Source: Telmatactis stephensoni
Lineage: Eukaryota; Cnidaria; Anthozoa; Actiniaria; Isophelliidae
DNA length: 64,000 bases
NCBI GenBank assembly: GCA_029948255.1
Contig: JALIZF010001809.1
Span: 248,001-312,000 of the forward strand
Direction: 5' to 3'
Shown piece by piece: positions 1 through 10,049 of this stretch. The notes under the pieces were generated by a model. It made no database searches, was not told where the DNA came from, and saw only the letters and a program-made list of their open reading frames with translations. Each line of letters opens with the position of its first letter. The first letter of the stretch is position 1. The translations under genes and the position numbers were made by a program.

Positions 1-82
1 CTGAGCTGCGCCCTTCGTAATTCAGCATTTGTGCAGCAAGGAAGGGTGGTGAGCTACACCGAATTTATTTATTTATTATTTA
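1..82 (+). repeat. 3' end of a SINE copy with (TTTA)n tail
   Basis: The first 82 bases match 2327-2409 almost base for base, including the run of ttta repeats that ends the element. This is the tail half of the SINE seen whole at about 2003-2409. The tRNA-like head would lie left of the window. Confidence 0.6.
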
Positions 83-623
83 CATGATATCTTTTTCGGT
101 TGTTTAGGAAGATATTCTTAAGTAATAATGTTTCAAAACCTTCATCCAGTTTTGGTGGAAAAGATTCAGGAGCGCATGCTCAATAAAGAAAACGGCCTTG
201 ACTCTCACTTCAACAAAGTCAGAATTTATCAGTGTGAAACTGCTAACAGGGAAGCAATTTTACTCTTTCTGTACAAATATTGCCTTTGAAATAAATACTA
301 AAACCACTACACCAGGCCGAAAATCTTCATAATACTGCAGCGTTATTTATATAGGATACTCGATGAGTAAAGAAAAAGCAAAAAGCGCGACTCTTTAACT
401 AGTGAGTTAACTTTGGATTTACATGATGGATTTGTTGATTAACAATGAGAGGTACACAAGATTTACATTTCAACTCTTGATCGATATCTCTCTGTATTAC
501 TATACATTTGAAATGACAAATTTCCTCTAGTTCACTTGTCTTGCTACAGCTCTTGGTCGGGCCTGCTCAGTCTTAGATGCTCGTGTTAGGCGGGTTTCTG
601 CAGTGTGCAGCAGGACTAAACAG

Positions 624-1567
624 TTATAAAGTGCACCGTTTGTGAAGTAGTTTATTGTTTAACAATGTTTTTGCAGCGTTACGTAGTGAACTGCTTCGGT
701 AGAAGTATATCACAGGATTGACAGCCGTGGACGTGAAACCAAGAGACGCCCCCACCTGTACAAATGACCCCATGTTGTATGGAATACTTCAGCGTTGAAC
801 CTTTGTGGTGGGTTTAGCATGGTGTAGGCAAATAAAGACCAACACAAGGTGAAAATGCCAATCACCAACGCAGTTGTCTTTGTCAGCTTTTGATCGCTTG
901 CACTTTGAGGGAAATTTTGGAGAGATTGGGAAGCAGGTGCCATTTGCGCTCGAACTTTGATTTGCTTCTTTACTTCTCTCAAGATGATCCCGTAGCTCAC
1001 CAGGGTGACGAGGTACACAAGTGCAATGCAAGAAAGTGTTAGCAGAAAGCCCATTCGTGTTGTAAACAACTGGAGTTGTTCAAAGAAACCAATTAGAACA
1101 GCAAAGAACCAAGTGATGAAGATGACAATCTTGACTTTGGTCGGTGTCATGAAGACTTTATACTTTAGCGGTTTAATTGTAATCATACATCGATCGATAC
1201 TCATGAAAGCCAGATTCAGCATCGACGCTGCACAGAAAGTGTAGCCCAAAACAAGGCAGACATTGAACAATGTATTGGGAAACTTATGCTTTACGATGAA
1301 CATTTCCATGACTACTCCTGTTGGCATCACTAAACCGCTTAAGAAGTCAGCAATAGCCAAGTTGCAGATGAACTTCATGCAATTACTATGAAGAGTTGGC
1401 GTTGATACAATCGTCCAGACGATCAAAGAGTTTCCTACAAATTGCACCAGAAAGATGACGACTTTGAAGCAGGCTTTCAAAATAAAAGTCCCAAAGCAAG
1501 CGTCACAGAGTTCATGCGGAAAATTAGTCCCATTCAACGAAGAGTTCTTTAAATCCTTAAAAGACAT
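624..1567 (-). pseudogene. Class A GPCR copy 1, frameshifted before TM7
   Basis: This is a paralogue of the intact receptor at 3092-4033, with the same start and nearly the same protein through TM6. The C run at 749-753 has five Cs where copy 2 has six (3217-3222). The frame therefore shifts after the motif YRWG, and an unrelated tail ends at 710. TM7 with its NPxxY motif and the C-terminus are still encoded downstream, out of frame, to the stop equivalent at 624. No other disabling change is visible. It could be a young pseudogene, a truncated six-TM product, or a homopolymer sequencing error. Unlike copy 2 it has a Pro insertion near the N-terminus (TNFPHELC), an in-frame 3-bp difference. 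Confidence 0.85.
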
Positions 1568-1772
1568 TACCGTGGAGGAAAGTATATCAGAAGTGTTTTA
1601 CGTTTTTCTTGCATTCGGCGTTACATGATTTTGAATCACAGGTTCCCGCAACACAAGCAACGTTTTCAGTGTTGCTTAACAAGTCCTTCAAAGACTAGGT
1701 ACTCTTCAAGACGAACTAAATAATGTAGAAGTAGGCTTCGGTCAACAGTCTTTTCTGTGTTTGGCCAACAAC

Positions 1773-2002
1773 ACGCACCATTTTAATTTATGTGTCAAGA
1801 GATTTAGATCTAGATTAACAATATAATCGTCTTTTAATTTAGCCGTCACAAGATCAGATGACGTATTCCTGTAAGGTAGTTTAATTCCTGAGGTGGGGGT
1901 GTAGGGTTTCTCGTGGTATCTTTTTGGGGTTAAAATACGCAATTTGGTAATTTTTAGGGTGTTAAATTCGAAATCTGGTATCTTGACCTTATTAGCAAGG
2001 GA
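1773..2002. other. Spacer between duplicated GPCR units
   Basis: Unique sequence between the right edge of unit A homology and the SINE head. It contains a weak open frame on the minus strand with no recognisable domain. I see no gene here. Confidence 0.5.
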
Positions 2003-2409
2003 AGCAAGGGTGGCCGAGCAGTGAGAGCGCCGATCTGTCACCTAGCTCTGCATGTAGTCCCGAGTTCGATTGCTGCATGGATGGGGCATCACATGTGGCT
2101 TGAGTTTCTTGTTCGTTCTCTCCCTTGCTTCGTAGTTTTTTTCTCCGGGTACTCTGGTTTTTCCTTCCTCAGTAAAAACGAACTAGTTTCGGTCTAAGCT
2201 GTCCTCCGTGATCAGAAATGGGTCGTATGGTGGCTGCTGCGTGTGCGTGTATGTATATATGTAAATTTGTATGTAAATGTGTGTCTCGTAATGAAAGCGC
2301 CCTTGTATACCTTCGGCTCGATCACGCTGAGCTGCGCCCTTCGTAATTCAGCATTTGTGCAGCAAGGAAGGGTGGTGAACTACACCGAATTTATTTATTT
2401 ATTATTTAC
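2003..2409 (+). mobile_element. tRNA-derived SINE with A and B boxes and TTTA tail
   Basis: A tRNA-like head carries an A-box-like segment at 2011-2023 (tggccgagcagtg) and a B-box-like segment at 2062-2073 (gagttcgattgc), the spacing of an RNA polymerase III internal promoter. A non-tRNA body follows, including a tctccgggtactctgg stretch and a later cagcaaggaagggtgg word. The element ends in ttta repeats at 2390-2408. A related copy lies at 37,611. The head is too diverged to be a functional tRNA gene. Its 3' part is also the left end of duplication unit B. Confidence 0.7.
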
Positions 2410-2821
2410 ATGATATCTTTTTCGGTTGTTTAGGAAGATATTCTTAAGTAATAATGTTTCAAAACCATCCAGTTTTGGTGGAAAAGATTCAGGAGCGCAT
2501 GCTCAATAAAGAAAACGGCCTTGACTCTCACTTCAACAAAATCAGAATTTATCAGTGTGAAACTGCTAACAGGGAAGCAATTTTACTCTTTCTGTACAAA
2601 TATTGCCTTTGAAATAAATACTAAAACCACTACACCAGGCCGAAAATCTTCATAATACTGCAGCGTTATTTATATAGGATACTCGATGAGTAAAGAAAAA
2701 GCAAAAAGCGCGACTATTTAACTAGTGAGTTAACTTTGGATTTACATGATGGATTTGTTGATTAACAATGAGAGGTACACAAGATTTACATTTCAACTCT
2801 TGATCGATATCTCTCTGTATT

Positions 2822-2963
2822 GCTGGGGTGCATGTGACGTCACGGCAGCCATCTTGGTTGACCTTCAACAAAAGATTTCTCATTAGCGTTTATTGTTTGG
2901 TCATCCAACATGGCTACCGCTTCATTGTCTTTGGATTCCCAAAGGTATGGATGCACCCCAGCA
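2822..2963. mobile_element. 142-bp MITE with 12-bp inverted ends and ATT duplication
   Basis: The element starts gctggggtgcat and ends atgcaccccagc, perfect inverted repeats. It is flanked by ATT on both sides (2819-2821 and 2964-2966). Unit A at 491-500 has the uninterrupted empty site with a single ATT, so the boundaries are directly visible. The interior includes a gcagccatcttgg motif. A decayed relative lies at 17,785-17,918. It has no coding capacity and is non-autonomous. The 3-bp duplication would fit a PIF/Harbinger-like element, but 2-bp alternatives cannot be excluded because the ends overlap the target. Confidence 0.88.
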
Positions 2964-3091
2964 ATTACTATACGTTTGAAATGACAAATTTCCTCTAGTT
3001 CACTTGTCTTGCTACAGCTCTTGGTCGGGCCTGCTCAGTCTTAGATGCTCGTGTTAGGCGGGTTTCTGCAGTGTGCAGCAGGACTAAACAG

Positions 3092-4033
3092 TTATAAAGT
3101 GCACCGTTTGTGAAGTAGTTTATTGTTTAACAATGTTTTTGCTGCGTTACGTAGTGAACTGCTTCGGTAGAAGTATATCACAGGATTGACAGCCGTGGAC
3201 GTGAAACCAAGAGACGCCCCCCACCTGTACAAATGACCCCATGTTGTATGGAATACTTCAGCGTTGAACTTTTGTGGTGGGTTTAGCATGGTGTAGGCAA
3301 ATAAAGACCAACACAGGGTGAAAATGCCAATCACCAACGCAGTTGTCTTTGTCAGCTTTTGATCGCTTGCACTTTGAGGGAAATTTTGGAGAGATTGGGA
3401 AGCAGGTGCCATTTGCGCTCGAACTTTGATTTGCTTCTTTACTTCTCTCAAGATTATCCCGTAACTCACCAGGATGACGAGGTACACAAGTGCAATGCAA
3501 GAAAGTGTTAACAGAAAGCCCATTCGTGTTGTAAACAACTGGAGTTGTTCAAAGAAACCAATTAGAACAGCAAAGAACCAAGTGATGAAGATGACAATCT
3601 TGACTTTGGTCGGTGTCATGAAGACTTTATACTTTAGCGGTTTAATTGTAATCATACATCGATCGATACTCATGAAAGCCAGATTCAGCATCGACGCTGC
3701 ACAGAAAGTGTAACCCAAAACAAGGCAGACATTGAACAATGTATTGGGAAACTTATGCTGTGCGATGAACATCTCCATGACCACTCCTGTTGGCATCACT
3801 AAACCGCTTAAAAAGTCAGCAATAGCCAAGTTGCAGATGAACTTCATGCAATTACTATGAAGAGTTGGCGTTGATACAATCGTCCAGACGATCAAAGAGT
3901 TTCCTGCAAATTGCACCAGAAAGATGACGACTTTGAAGCAGGCTTTCAAAATAAAAATCCCATAACAAGCGTCACAGAGTTCATGAAAATTAGTCCCATT
4001 CAACGAAGAGTTCTTTAAATCCTTAAAAGACAT
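3092..4033 (-). CDS. Rhodopsin-like (class A) GPCR, copy 2, intact
   Basis: Intronless 313-aa seven-helix receptor, expected in the plasma membrane. Possible N-glycosylation sites (NSS, NGT) lie near residues 8-14. Helix landmarks: GNS at 44-46 in TM1, LAIAD at 69-73 in TM2, DRC at 124-126 in place of DRY, Trp152 in TM4, CWSLF at 241-245 in TM6, NPVIY at 283-287 in TM7. Extracellular loop 2 is very short with no cysteine, TM5 lacks the usual proline, and the TM6 CWxP proline is replaced. A short loop 2 and no TM5 proline are known in the melanocortin/cannabinoid/S1P group, so a distant MECA-type relation is possible but only inferred. The ligand is unknown. Three paralogues lie nearby on the same strand (624, 6377 and 9105). 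Confidence 0.93.
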   Translation of the reverse strand: MSFKDLKNSSLNGTNFHELCDACYGIFILKACFKVVIFLVQFAGNSLIVWTIVSTPTLHSNCMKFICNLAIADFLSGLVMPTGVVMEMFIAQHKFPNTLFNVCLVLGYTFCAASMLNLAFMSIDRCMITIKPLKYKVFMTPTKVKIVIFITWFFAVLIGFFEQLQLFTTRMGFLLTLSCIALVYLVILVSYGIILREVKKQIKVRAQMAPASQSLQNFPQSASDQKLTKTTALVIGIFTLCWSLFAYTMLNPPQKFNAEVFHTTWGHLYRWGASLGFTSTAVNPVIYFYRSSSLRNAAKTLLNNKLLHKRCTL

Positions 4034-4238
4034 TACCGTGGAGGAAAGTATATCAGAAGTGTTTTACGTTTTTCTTGCATTCGGCGTTACATGATTTTGA
4101 ATCACAGGTTCCCGCAACACAAGCAACGTTTTCAGTGTTGCTTAACAAGTCCTTCAAAGACTAGGTACTCTTCAAGACGAACTAAATAATGTAGAAGTAG
4201 GCTTCGGTCAACAGTCTTTTCTGTGTTTGGCCAACAAC

Positions 4239-6376
4239 TAAGATTATAAGATGAAGGTCAAAATTTACGTGAATTATTTCAGACAGTTCGATGACTGGTT
4301 CACTATAGATTGAATTTGGTGTTGTTTGCCTCACATCTACTTGTTGACATAACAAGGACGAGTTTTTAATTATCGTTTTTAATTTCCTACTGTTCCATTA
4401 TATAACTCTTTTGACCTTCTAAAAATTAAAAATCAAATTATAGAAATTAAATCGTAAAGGAAGTAGAAAAACCGCGATCCTTCATTATCCTTTATCTTTG
4501 CGATCTTTACGTTCTTGATGTCCAAGTCCTAAGACGTTCATAGAATACCTTTTTCAGTATCATTTTATCATGACACATTTTGTGTCAATACTGTTAAAAC
4601 TGATGTGACAATTTGCAATCTTCTTCTTAAATTCTGTTTTTGTTTGAATTTATCCAGGGACAACGGCCGGGACAACGCTATACACCCTTCTATTGGGACC
4701 AGAGTTCCTACTTGGTACTAAAAATAAAGTCTTGAGTCGCGATAACAAATAGAATGAGAGAGGGGGAAAAACATCGCTCGAGGAAAGTCATGTAGAAGGA
4801 ATCGTAAATTAACGAAGGAAACCTTTTTCAGTTAATGCACTCGTATTTCATTACCATTGGACTATTTACTCGGGCTACCTGTGGTAGCGCGAGTCTAGGT
4901 TTCATTGCTGAAATGATTCCTGGACCTGAAATGATTCCCAAGTTGTACCCGAAATAATCCCCAACACGAAATGATCCCCAGGTAATTCAAAGAATGGATT
5001 TTATGGAGTTTGGATTAAGGAATTTTTGAGTAGGTGGTTTTTTGTCTTTTTTTCAATATTAATTGTATAAGAGATCATAGTCGGGTCTAGAAAGAAAAAC
5101 AAGTCACATTGAGTTGGCAAATGTACTATTCAATGCAAAACTGAAACAATTTAATTTGAAAGACATCTAAATGTACAGCCGAGTACAATTCAACATTTCA
5201 TCGGCTTTAAGTTATCGTACTCTAACAAACTATAACAAATTAAAGTAAAGTAAATTAATGTAAAGTAAATCAGTTAAAGAAGTATTTAGTAAATTAAAGT
5301 AAATGTACGAATGCATTAACAGCATATTTTGTGTCGGGGATCATTTCGGGTTCTGCTCGCACAATACACATACCGTTTGAAAAAAAAGAATCCAAGAAAG
5401 AGAGCAATAAATTAAACAGCTGCAGGCATGTTAGGTTTTGTCATATATGATAAACATATAAACAGTCAGGTCCACGTTTTCCATAAGAAATTAGAGACCT
5501 TAACATTGAATTAAGTTTACGGCTAATGACAAACGGCAGAAATTGACTTTGATTTTGATGTTATATTTTACTCTAATCCTTAAATCAATCCAACAAGCAA
5601 ATAAAGAACAAATCTCTTATTGACAGAAAATATAAATATCTTCACTTAAGTGTACAAACGGCTCAGACGGCTAAAATTTGCTGTATGATGGTTTGCCGTA
5701 AACGTCAATCTTAAGGTCTCTATTGATCAAGGTGACCGTCGAAAAAAGACTGCGATTATAGCATCAACTATATATCTTTAACTACCTTTTATGCGTGCGA
5801 AATTATAAACACGTGTTTTTTAGAATAGTCATTTAGAACTGTCTGCATCTGTCTTGAAAGTCAGTTATGACGTCACTAATAACTATTGTTTATGAACATA
5901 TTTACACCAGTATATGCATTCATCGACAAATTATAACAAATGTTTTGTCGATTTTTTTTTCTTCACACTAATATTTAAAGGAACGCGCCGATTCATATTT
6001 TGTGTTGACAACGTTTGTAATTTCGGCGATACCTCGGCTGCCTGCAATATACTTAATGATACTGTGTGCTTCAGTATGTCTATCATAAGTACCATACATA
6101 TTCCGGCGGTATTAATATAGTAACAACTATACCAGCTCCTTCCAATGTATCAAATTTATTGTTCTCCTATAAGTTCACTTTCGTAGTGGTGATAAACCCA
6201 TTCCCGATGCTTCATTTGTCTCTTTTAGGGCTAAAGTTCAAAGAACTACCGACGTTAAATATAATTGTCTACTGTTAATTGTTAATTGTTTATGTTGCCC
6301 TTAGGATCTGGATTGCAGAGGAGTAATGAATGCCAGGGGGATTTCTGCAGTGTACAGCATGACTACACAAACATTC
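4239..6376. other. Gene-free interval, partly repetitive
   Basis: No supported gene. The left 100 bases are the upstream flank of GPCR copy 2. A repeat with gaaatgatycc motifs occupies 4906-5352, and 5230-5300 is simple AT-rich sequence with aaagtaaat repeats. The short open frames at 5914-6278 overlap each other and show no domain. Confidence 0.6.
4906..5352. repeat. Repeat bounded by gaaatgatcccc motifs in inverted orientation
   Basis: The left edge (4906-4983) has four direct copies of a gaaatgatycc-type word spaced about 20 bases. The right edge (5332-5352) has the same word inverted (ggggatcatttcggg). The AT-rich interior has no gene. This looks like a decayed element with subterminal repeats. 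Its class is unknown. Confidence 0.45.
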
Positions 6377-7312
6377 TTAACTCATGCAGCATCTGTGTCC
6401 TAGTTTATTGTGTAACAGTGTTTTAGCCGCGTTTCTCAAAGGCCTACTTCGGTAGAAGTAAATCACAGGATTGACAGCCGTGGACGTGAAAGAAATAGAC
6501 ATGCCCCACATGTACAAGTGACCCCATGTTGTATGAAACTTTCCAGCGTTTATCTTTTTCGGCGATTTTATCATACTGTAGCCATATAAAAGCCAGCATA
6601 AAGTAAAGATGCCAATAACCAGCGCAGTTGTTTTGGCAAGACTTTGGTTGCTGCTTCTCTGACAATTGATCAAAGATTGCGAAGCAGCTGTTATTTGTGA
6701 TCGAACTTTGTTTTGCTTTTTCACTTTTCTTATAAGGATCCCATAGCTGACCAGGATGATGAGGTACACGAGCACAATGAAAGAAACTATCATCTGAGAA
6801 CCAACTCGATAGGAAAACAGGTAGGATCCTCCCAAAATTCCAAATAAAATAGCAAGCGACCAAGTGATGATGATGACGATATTGACTTTTCCTGGTGTCA
6901 TGAAGACTCTGTACTTTAGTGGTTTGATTGTAATCATACATCGATCGACACTCATGAAAGCAAGATTCAGCAAAGACGCTGAACAAGATATGCTGCCAAA
7001 TACCACGCCAGCATTATAAATTGTACTTGGAAACTCGTGCTGTATTATGTACAGTTCTCCGATTACTGCTATTGGCATAACAATGAGACCAATACCAAGG
7101 TCTGCAATGGCCAAGTTACAGATGAACTTCATGCAAGTACTATGAAGAGCTGGTGTCGATACAATCGTCCAGACGATCAATGAGTTTCCAGTAAACTGCA
7201 CAAGAAAGATGATGACTTTGCAACAAACCCCAGAAATGAAAATCGAGAAACAGACATTTAAAACATCTTCAGCATTAGTATTATTGAAGGAAGAGTTTCC
7301 CATAAACTGCAT
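6377..7312 (-). CDS. Rhodopsin-like (class A) GPCR, copy 3
   Basis: Intronless 311-aa receptor and the most diverged intact member of the cluster. It keeps the family signature: GNSLIVWTIVSTPALHS after TM1, an LAIAD TM2 motif, a DRC motif at the end of TM3, CWLLY in TM6 (again no CWxP proline), and NPVIYFY in TM7 with a basic C-terminal helix. Loop 2 is short with no conserved cysteine. NSS and NNT near the N-terminus are possible glycosylation sites. The upstream start at 7312 was chosen because it matches the N-terminal length of copies 2 and 4, though a second Met three codons later is possible. Its 5' flank is unlike those of copies 2 and 4. The ligand is unknown. Confidence 0.92.
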   Translation of the reverse strand: MQFMGNSSFNNTNAEDVLNVCFSIFISGVCCKVIIFLVQFTGNSLIVWTIVSTPALHSTCMKFICNLAIADLGIGLIVMPIAVIGELYIIQHEFPSTIYNAGVVFGSISCSASLLNLAFMSVDRCMITIKPLKYRVFMTPGKVNIVIIITWSLAILFGILGGSYLFSYRVGSQMIVSFIVLVYLIILVSYGILIRKVKKQNKVRSQITAASQSLINCQRSSNQSLAKTTALVIGIFTLCWLLYGYSMIKSPKKINAGKFHTTWGHLYMWGMSISFTSTAVNPVIYFYRSRPLRNAAKTLLHNKLGHRCCMS

Positions 7313-9104
7313 TTGAGATGTTTTTCCCTCGACGCGGGCTATTTCGTTCAGTTCGTTCTATTCATATGTTCTACATTCGATCGGTTCGTTCTATTCAATG
7401 GCCAATTTCATGGACGGACAGCATACAAGTTAGTGCACCTTTTTTTGTGCACAACTTCCGCTTTCCTCTAAATAATTCATCTATCTCATTGCCTTTATAT
7501 ATTAGGTGAAATGTCATCACCTGATCTGAAGTATGAAAGCTCATTTGGTGACATGCATGGCAAGTAGTATTGTAACACTATTCAATCCAGTTCAATTCAA
7601 ACCATCGCTGAACCATTCAACTAGATATTCACTAAGAACTATTTAAGTGACATTCAATGATTCAATTCAATACTACTGAGTTCAACCTTTGTTTAGCTAT
7701 TCAACTTCTGGAGTTATTGCAGCTCCGTGTTCAAGAGCTTAAAAATGGATATGAATATGAACTTTTGAATAATGGAATAGCTAATCAAGGGATTGTATAG
7801 TTGATTTGATCTTGTCCTTACGTCAACACAATTTAACGAGCGTTTGCAAATGCAAAAAGTTCCTGATTTTCGACGAAAACTTCCTCGATGACGATTGGAC
7901 ATGGAGACGAAGATGTATTACAAACGTTTCGTATTCTAAAAGAAGAACTGACTAAATCATTAAACAAGTGGTCAGTTGAGAGACACTTCAGTGGGCAAGC
8001 AGATCGAAATGGGGCTTTTATGTGATAGCTATAGACAACAAAACATTGTACGTAATTGAAATTCAGATCTCCTCTGCTCTTCATTATTTTATCGTACCAA
8101 AGTAAGGATAGCCAGTCAGTGCGCAAGGACTCTTGAAGTTGACTTCTAATTCTTTTCAATGCTGGATAAGGTTTTGTGTCGGCTTTAATTCGATGATTTC
8201 CATTTTATATCAGTCTTAATTTGTTTTCATTTTGTCTTAATATCTTAATTATCTCTTAATTATGTTTCTTCATTTTTGTGGTTACTGGCTTAGTAGCCAA
8301 GCAACCATAATGCCATCACCTGTGTAAGTCCGTAAACTATGAAATCCGAAGTAATTACGATGGGAAAACGGCTGGAAACACGAAATAAATCCGAGCATTA
8401 TTCGATTATTTTTTTATTCGATTTACGACTTTTAAAGGAACTTTTTTCCATTTTACAATGAATAAATGTTAACATTCCATTTAACTCTGCTTTTCGAGTA
8501 AAAACACCTAGGGTTTACTGCAAAATATGATGTTTATCATTTCTACGAACAAACTACGAACAATCCGCTGACCAAACATATTCACAACGTATGGAGTGCA
8601 GGCTCCTATTTCCATGTGGTAGACGTCCTTCATGAGAAAACATTTCAGAGGTGAGTAGCAGGCATGTCTTTCAGCGAGCATGCGCAAAGATTGATTTCAA
8701 AGAATCTTTCAGGATTTTGGGAACTTTTTCAAAGGATTTCATACGAAAGATGAACGTTAAATCAAGATATTTGACAACCATCGTCAAGCAGCTTTCAATC
8801 CTCGACTATCATGCATTAGTATTATACCTTTGATTATTGAGAAGGCTTCTTTCAGCTGGTGTAGAGAATGAAATCATAGTATATATTATTTCATAATATA
8901 TTCTCTCAGTAGAGAAAATGATCATTCTGCATTGTAAGAATAAGCTCATTACTGATCATATTTCAGTTGTGATTTACTAATATTTCGATCATAAATACTT
9001 TTGAAGTAATTTCTGTGTTTAGTCGCTAATCTTATGGTGTACTGATGCTATGGCGGGGTTTCTGCTGTTGTAAAGACTGCATAATCACTTCTAACCTACT
9101 GACC
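7313..9104. other. Gene-free interval between GPCR copies 3 and 4
   Basis: No supported gene. A cluster of ttcaa-type words lies at about 7570-7700 (ttcaatccagttcaattcaa and variants). The remaining open frames are short, overlapping and without domains. Confidence 0.55.
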
Positions 9105-10049
9105 CTAGCTAATGCAGCATTTGTGTACTAGTTTATTGTTTAACAATGTTTTAGCCGCATTTCGCAGGGAATTGCTTCGGTAGAAGTAAATCACAGGATT
9201 AACAGCCGTGGATGTAAACCCAATAGACACGCCCCACATGTACAAGTGACCCCATGTGGAATGGAACTCTTGAGTGATGAGCCTTGCTGGAGGGGTCAGC
9301 ATGGTGTAAGCAAACAAAGACCAAGATAAGGTGAAGATACCAATCACCAACGCAATTGTCTTTGTCAGCTTTCGCTGATCGCTTGCTCTGTGGGAACAAT
9401 TTGCTTGACAAGTAGACGCAACTATTTGTGCTCGAACTTTGTTTTGCTTTTTCACCTCCCTGAGAATAATCCCATAGCTGACCAGGATGATGAGGTACAC
9501 AAGCGCAATACTAGAAAGTGTTACCAGAAAACAAACTTGTCGCGTCAATAATTTGAATCCTTCAATTGAACCAGTTACAATAGCAAGGAACCAAACGATA
9601 ATAATGACAATTTTGACTTTTCCTGGTGTCATGAAGACTTTGTACTTTAGCGGTTTGATTGTCATCATACATCGATCGATACTCATGAAAGCCAAATTTA
9701 ACATGGAAGCTGCACAAAATGTGTAACCAAAAACCAGACACACTTTCCACAACGAATGCGAAAAAGTGTTGTTCATGACATAAAGTTCCATAACCATTCC
9801 CGATGGCATGACAAGGAGACCAACCAGAAAGTCTGCAATGGCCAAGTTACAGATGAACTTCATGCAAGTACTATGAAGAGCTGGTGTCGATACAACCGTC
9901 CAGACGATCAAAGAGTTTCCTGCAAACTGAACAAAAAAAACAAAGACTTTGTAGCAAAACGTCACAACGAAAATCCCAAAGCAGAGGTCACATGTTTGAT
10001 CAAGGTTAGTTCTATTCAAGGAAGAGTTGTTCAAATCCTTGAATGTCAT
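9105..10049 (-). CDS. Rhodopsin-like (class A) GPCR, copy 4
   Basis: Intronless 314-aa receptor, closely related to copies 1 and 2. The N-terminus carries NSS and NRT glycosylation motifs. TM1 has GNSLIVWTVVS, TM2 LAIADFLVGLLVMP, TM3 ends in DRCMMTIKPLKY, TM6 has LSWSLFAY (Trp kept; the usual Cys before it is Ser and the proline is absent), and TM7 has NPVIYFY. Loop 2 is short. A conserved ring of residues after TM6 (TWGHLYMWG) is shared by all four copies and likely forms the TM6-TM7 loop and start of TM7. The upstream flank resembles that of copy 2, so duplication carried the promoter region along. Confidence 0.93.
   Translation of the reverse strand: MTFKDLNNSSLNRTNLDQTCDLCFGIFVVTFCYKVFVFFVQFAGNSLIVWTVVSTPALHSTCMKFICNLAIADFLVGLLVMPSGMVMELYVMNNTFSHSLWKVCLVFGYTFCAASMLNLAFMSIDRCMMTIKPLKYKVFMTPGKVKIVIIIVWFLAIVTGSIEGFKLLTRQVCFLVTLSSIALVYLIILVSYGIILREVKKQNKVRAQIVASTCQANCSHRASDQRKLTKTIALVIGIFTLSWSLFAYTMLTPPARLITQEFHSTWGHLYMWGVSIGFTSTAVNPVIYFYRSNSLRNAAKTLLNNKLVHKCCIS

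Larger units (their letters stand above)
1..1772. repeat. Tandem segmental duplication, unit A (left end outside window)
   Basis: This block is nearly identical to 2327-4238. It holds GPCR copy 1, its 3' flank and the 3' end of a SINE. Visible differences are a 3-bp gap near 140, a 145-bp net insertion in unit B after base 498, a one-base loss in a C run (749-753), and a 3-bp insertion near the receptor N-terminus. Homology stops at 1772, after the shared word ggccaacaac. The left boundary lies beyond the window. High identity in non-coding parts implies a recent duplication. Confidence 0.93.
2327..4238. repeat. Tandem segmental duplication, unit B
   Basis: Second copy of 1-1772, offset by 2326 bases at the left and 2466 at the right. 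The change in offset is mostly the 145-bp insertion at 2822-2966. It holds the intact GPCR copy 2. Right of 4238 the sequence no longer matches unit A but resembles the 5' flank of GPCR copy 4 (about 10,410-10,600). Unit B therefore keeps the ancestral upstream region that unit A lacks. Confidence 0.93.

Noticed and set aside
1005..1244. Plus-strand frames antisense to GPCR copies (also 3474-3713 and 9487-9726)
   Set aside because: They are shadows preserved because the receptor sequence opposite is conserved.
2003..2075. Possible tRNA gene
   Set aside because: A- and B-box-like words are present, but acceptor pairing and a normal anticodon arm are not, and a SINE body follows.
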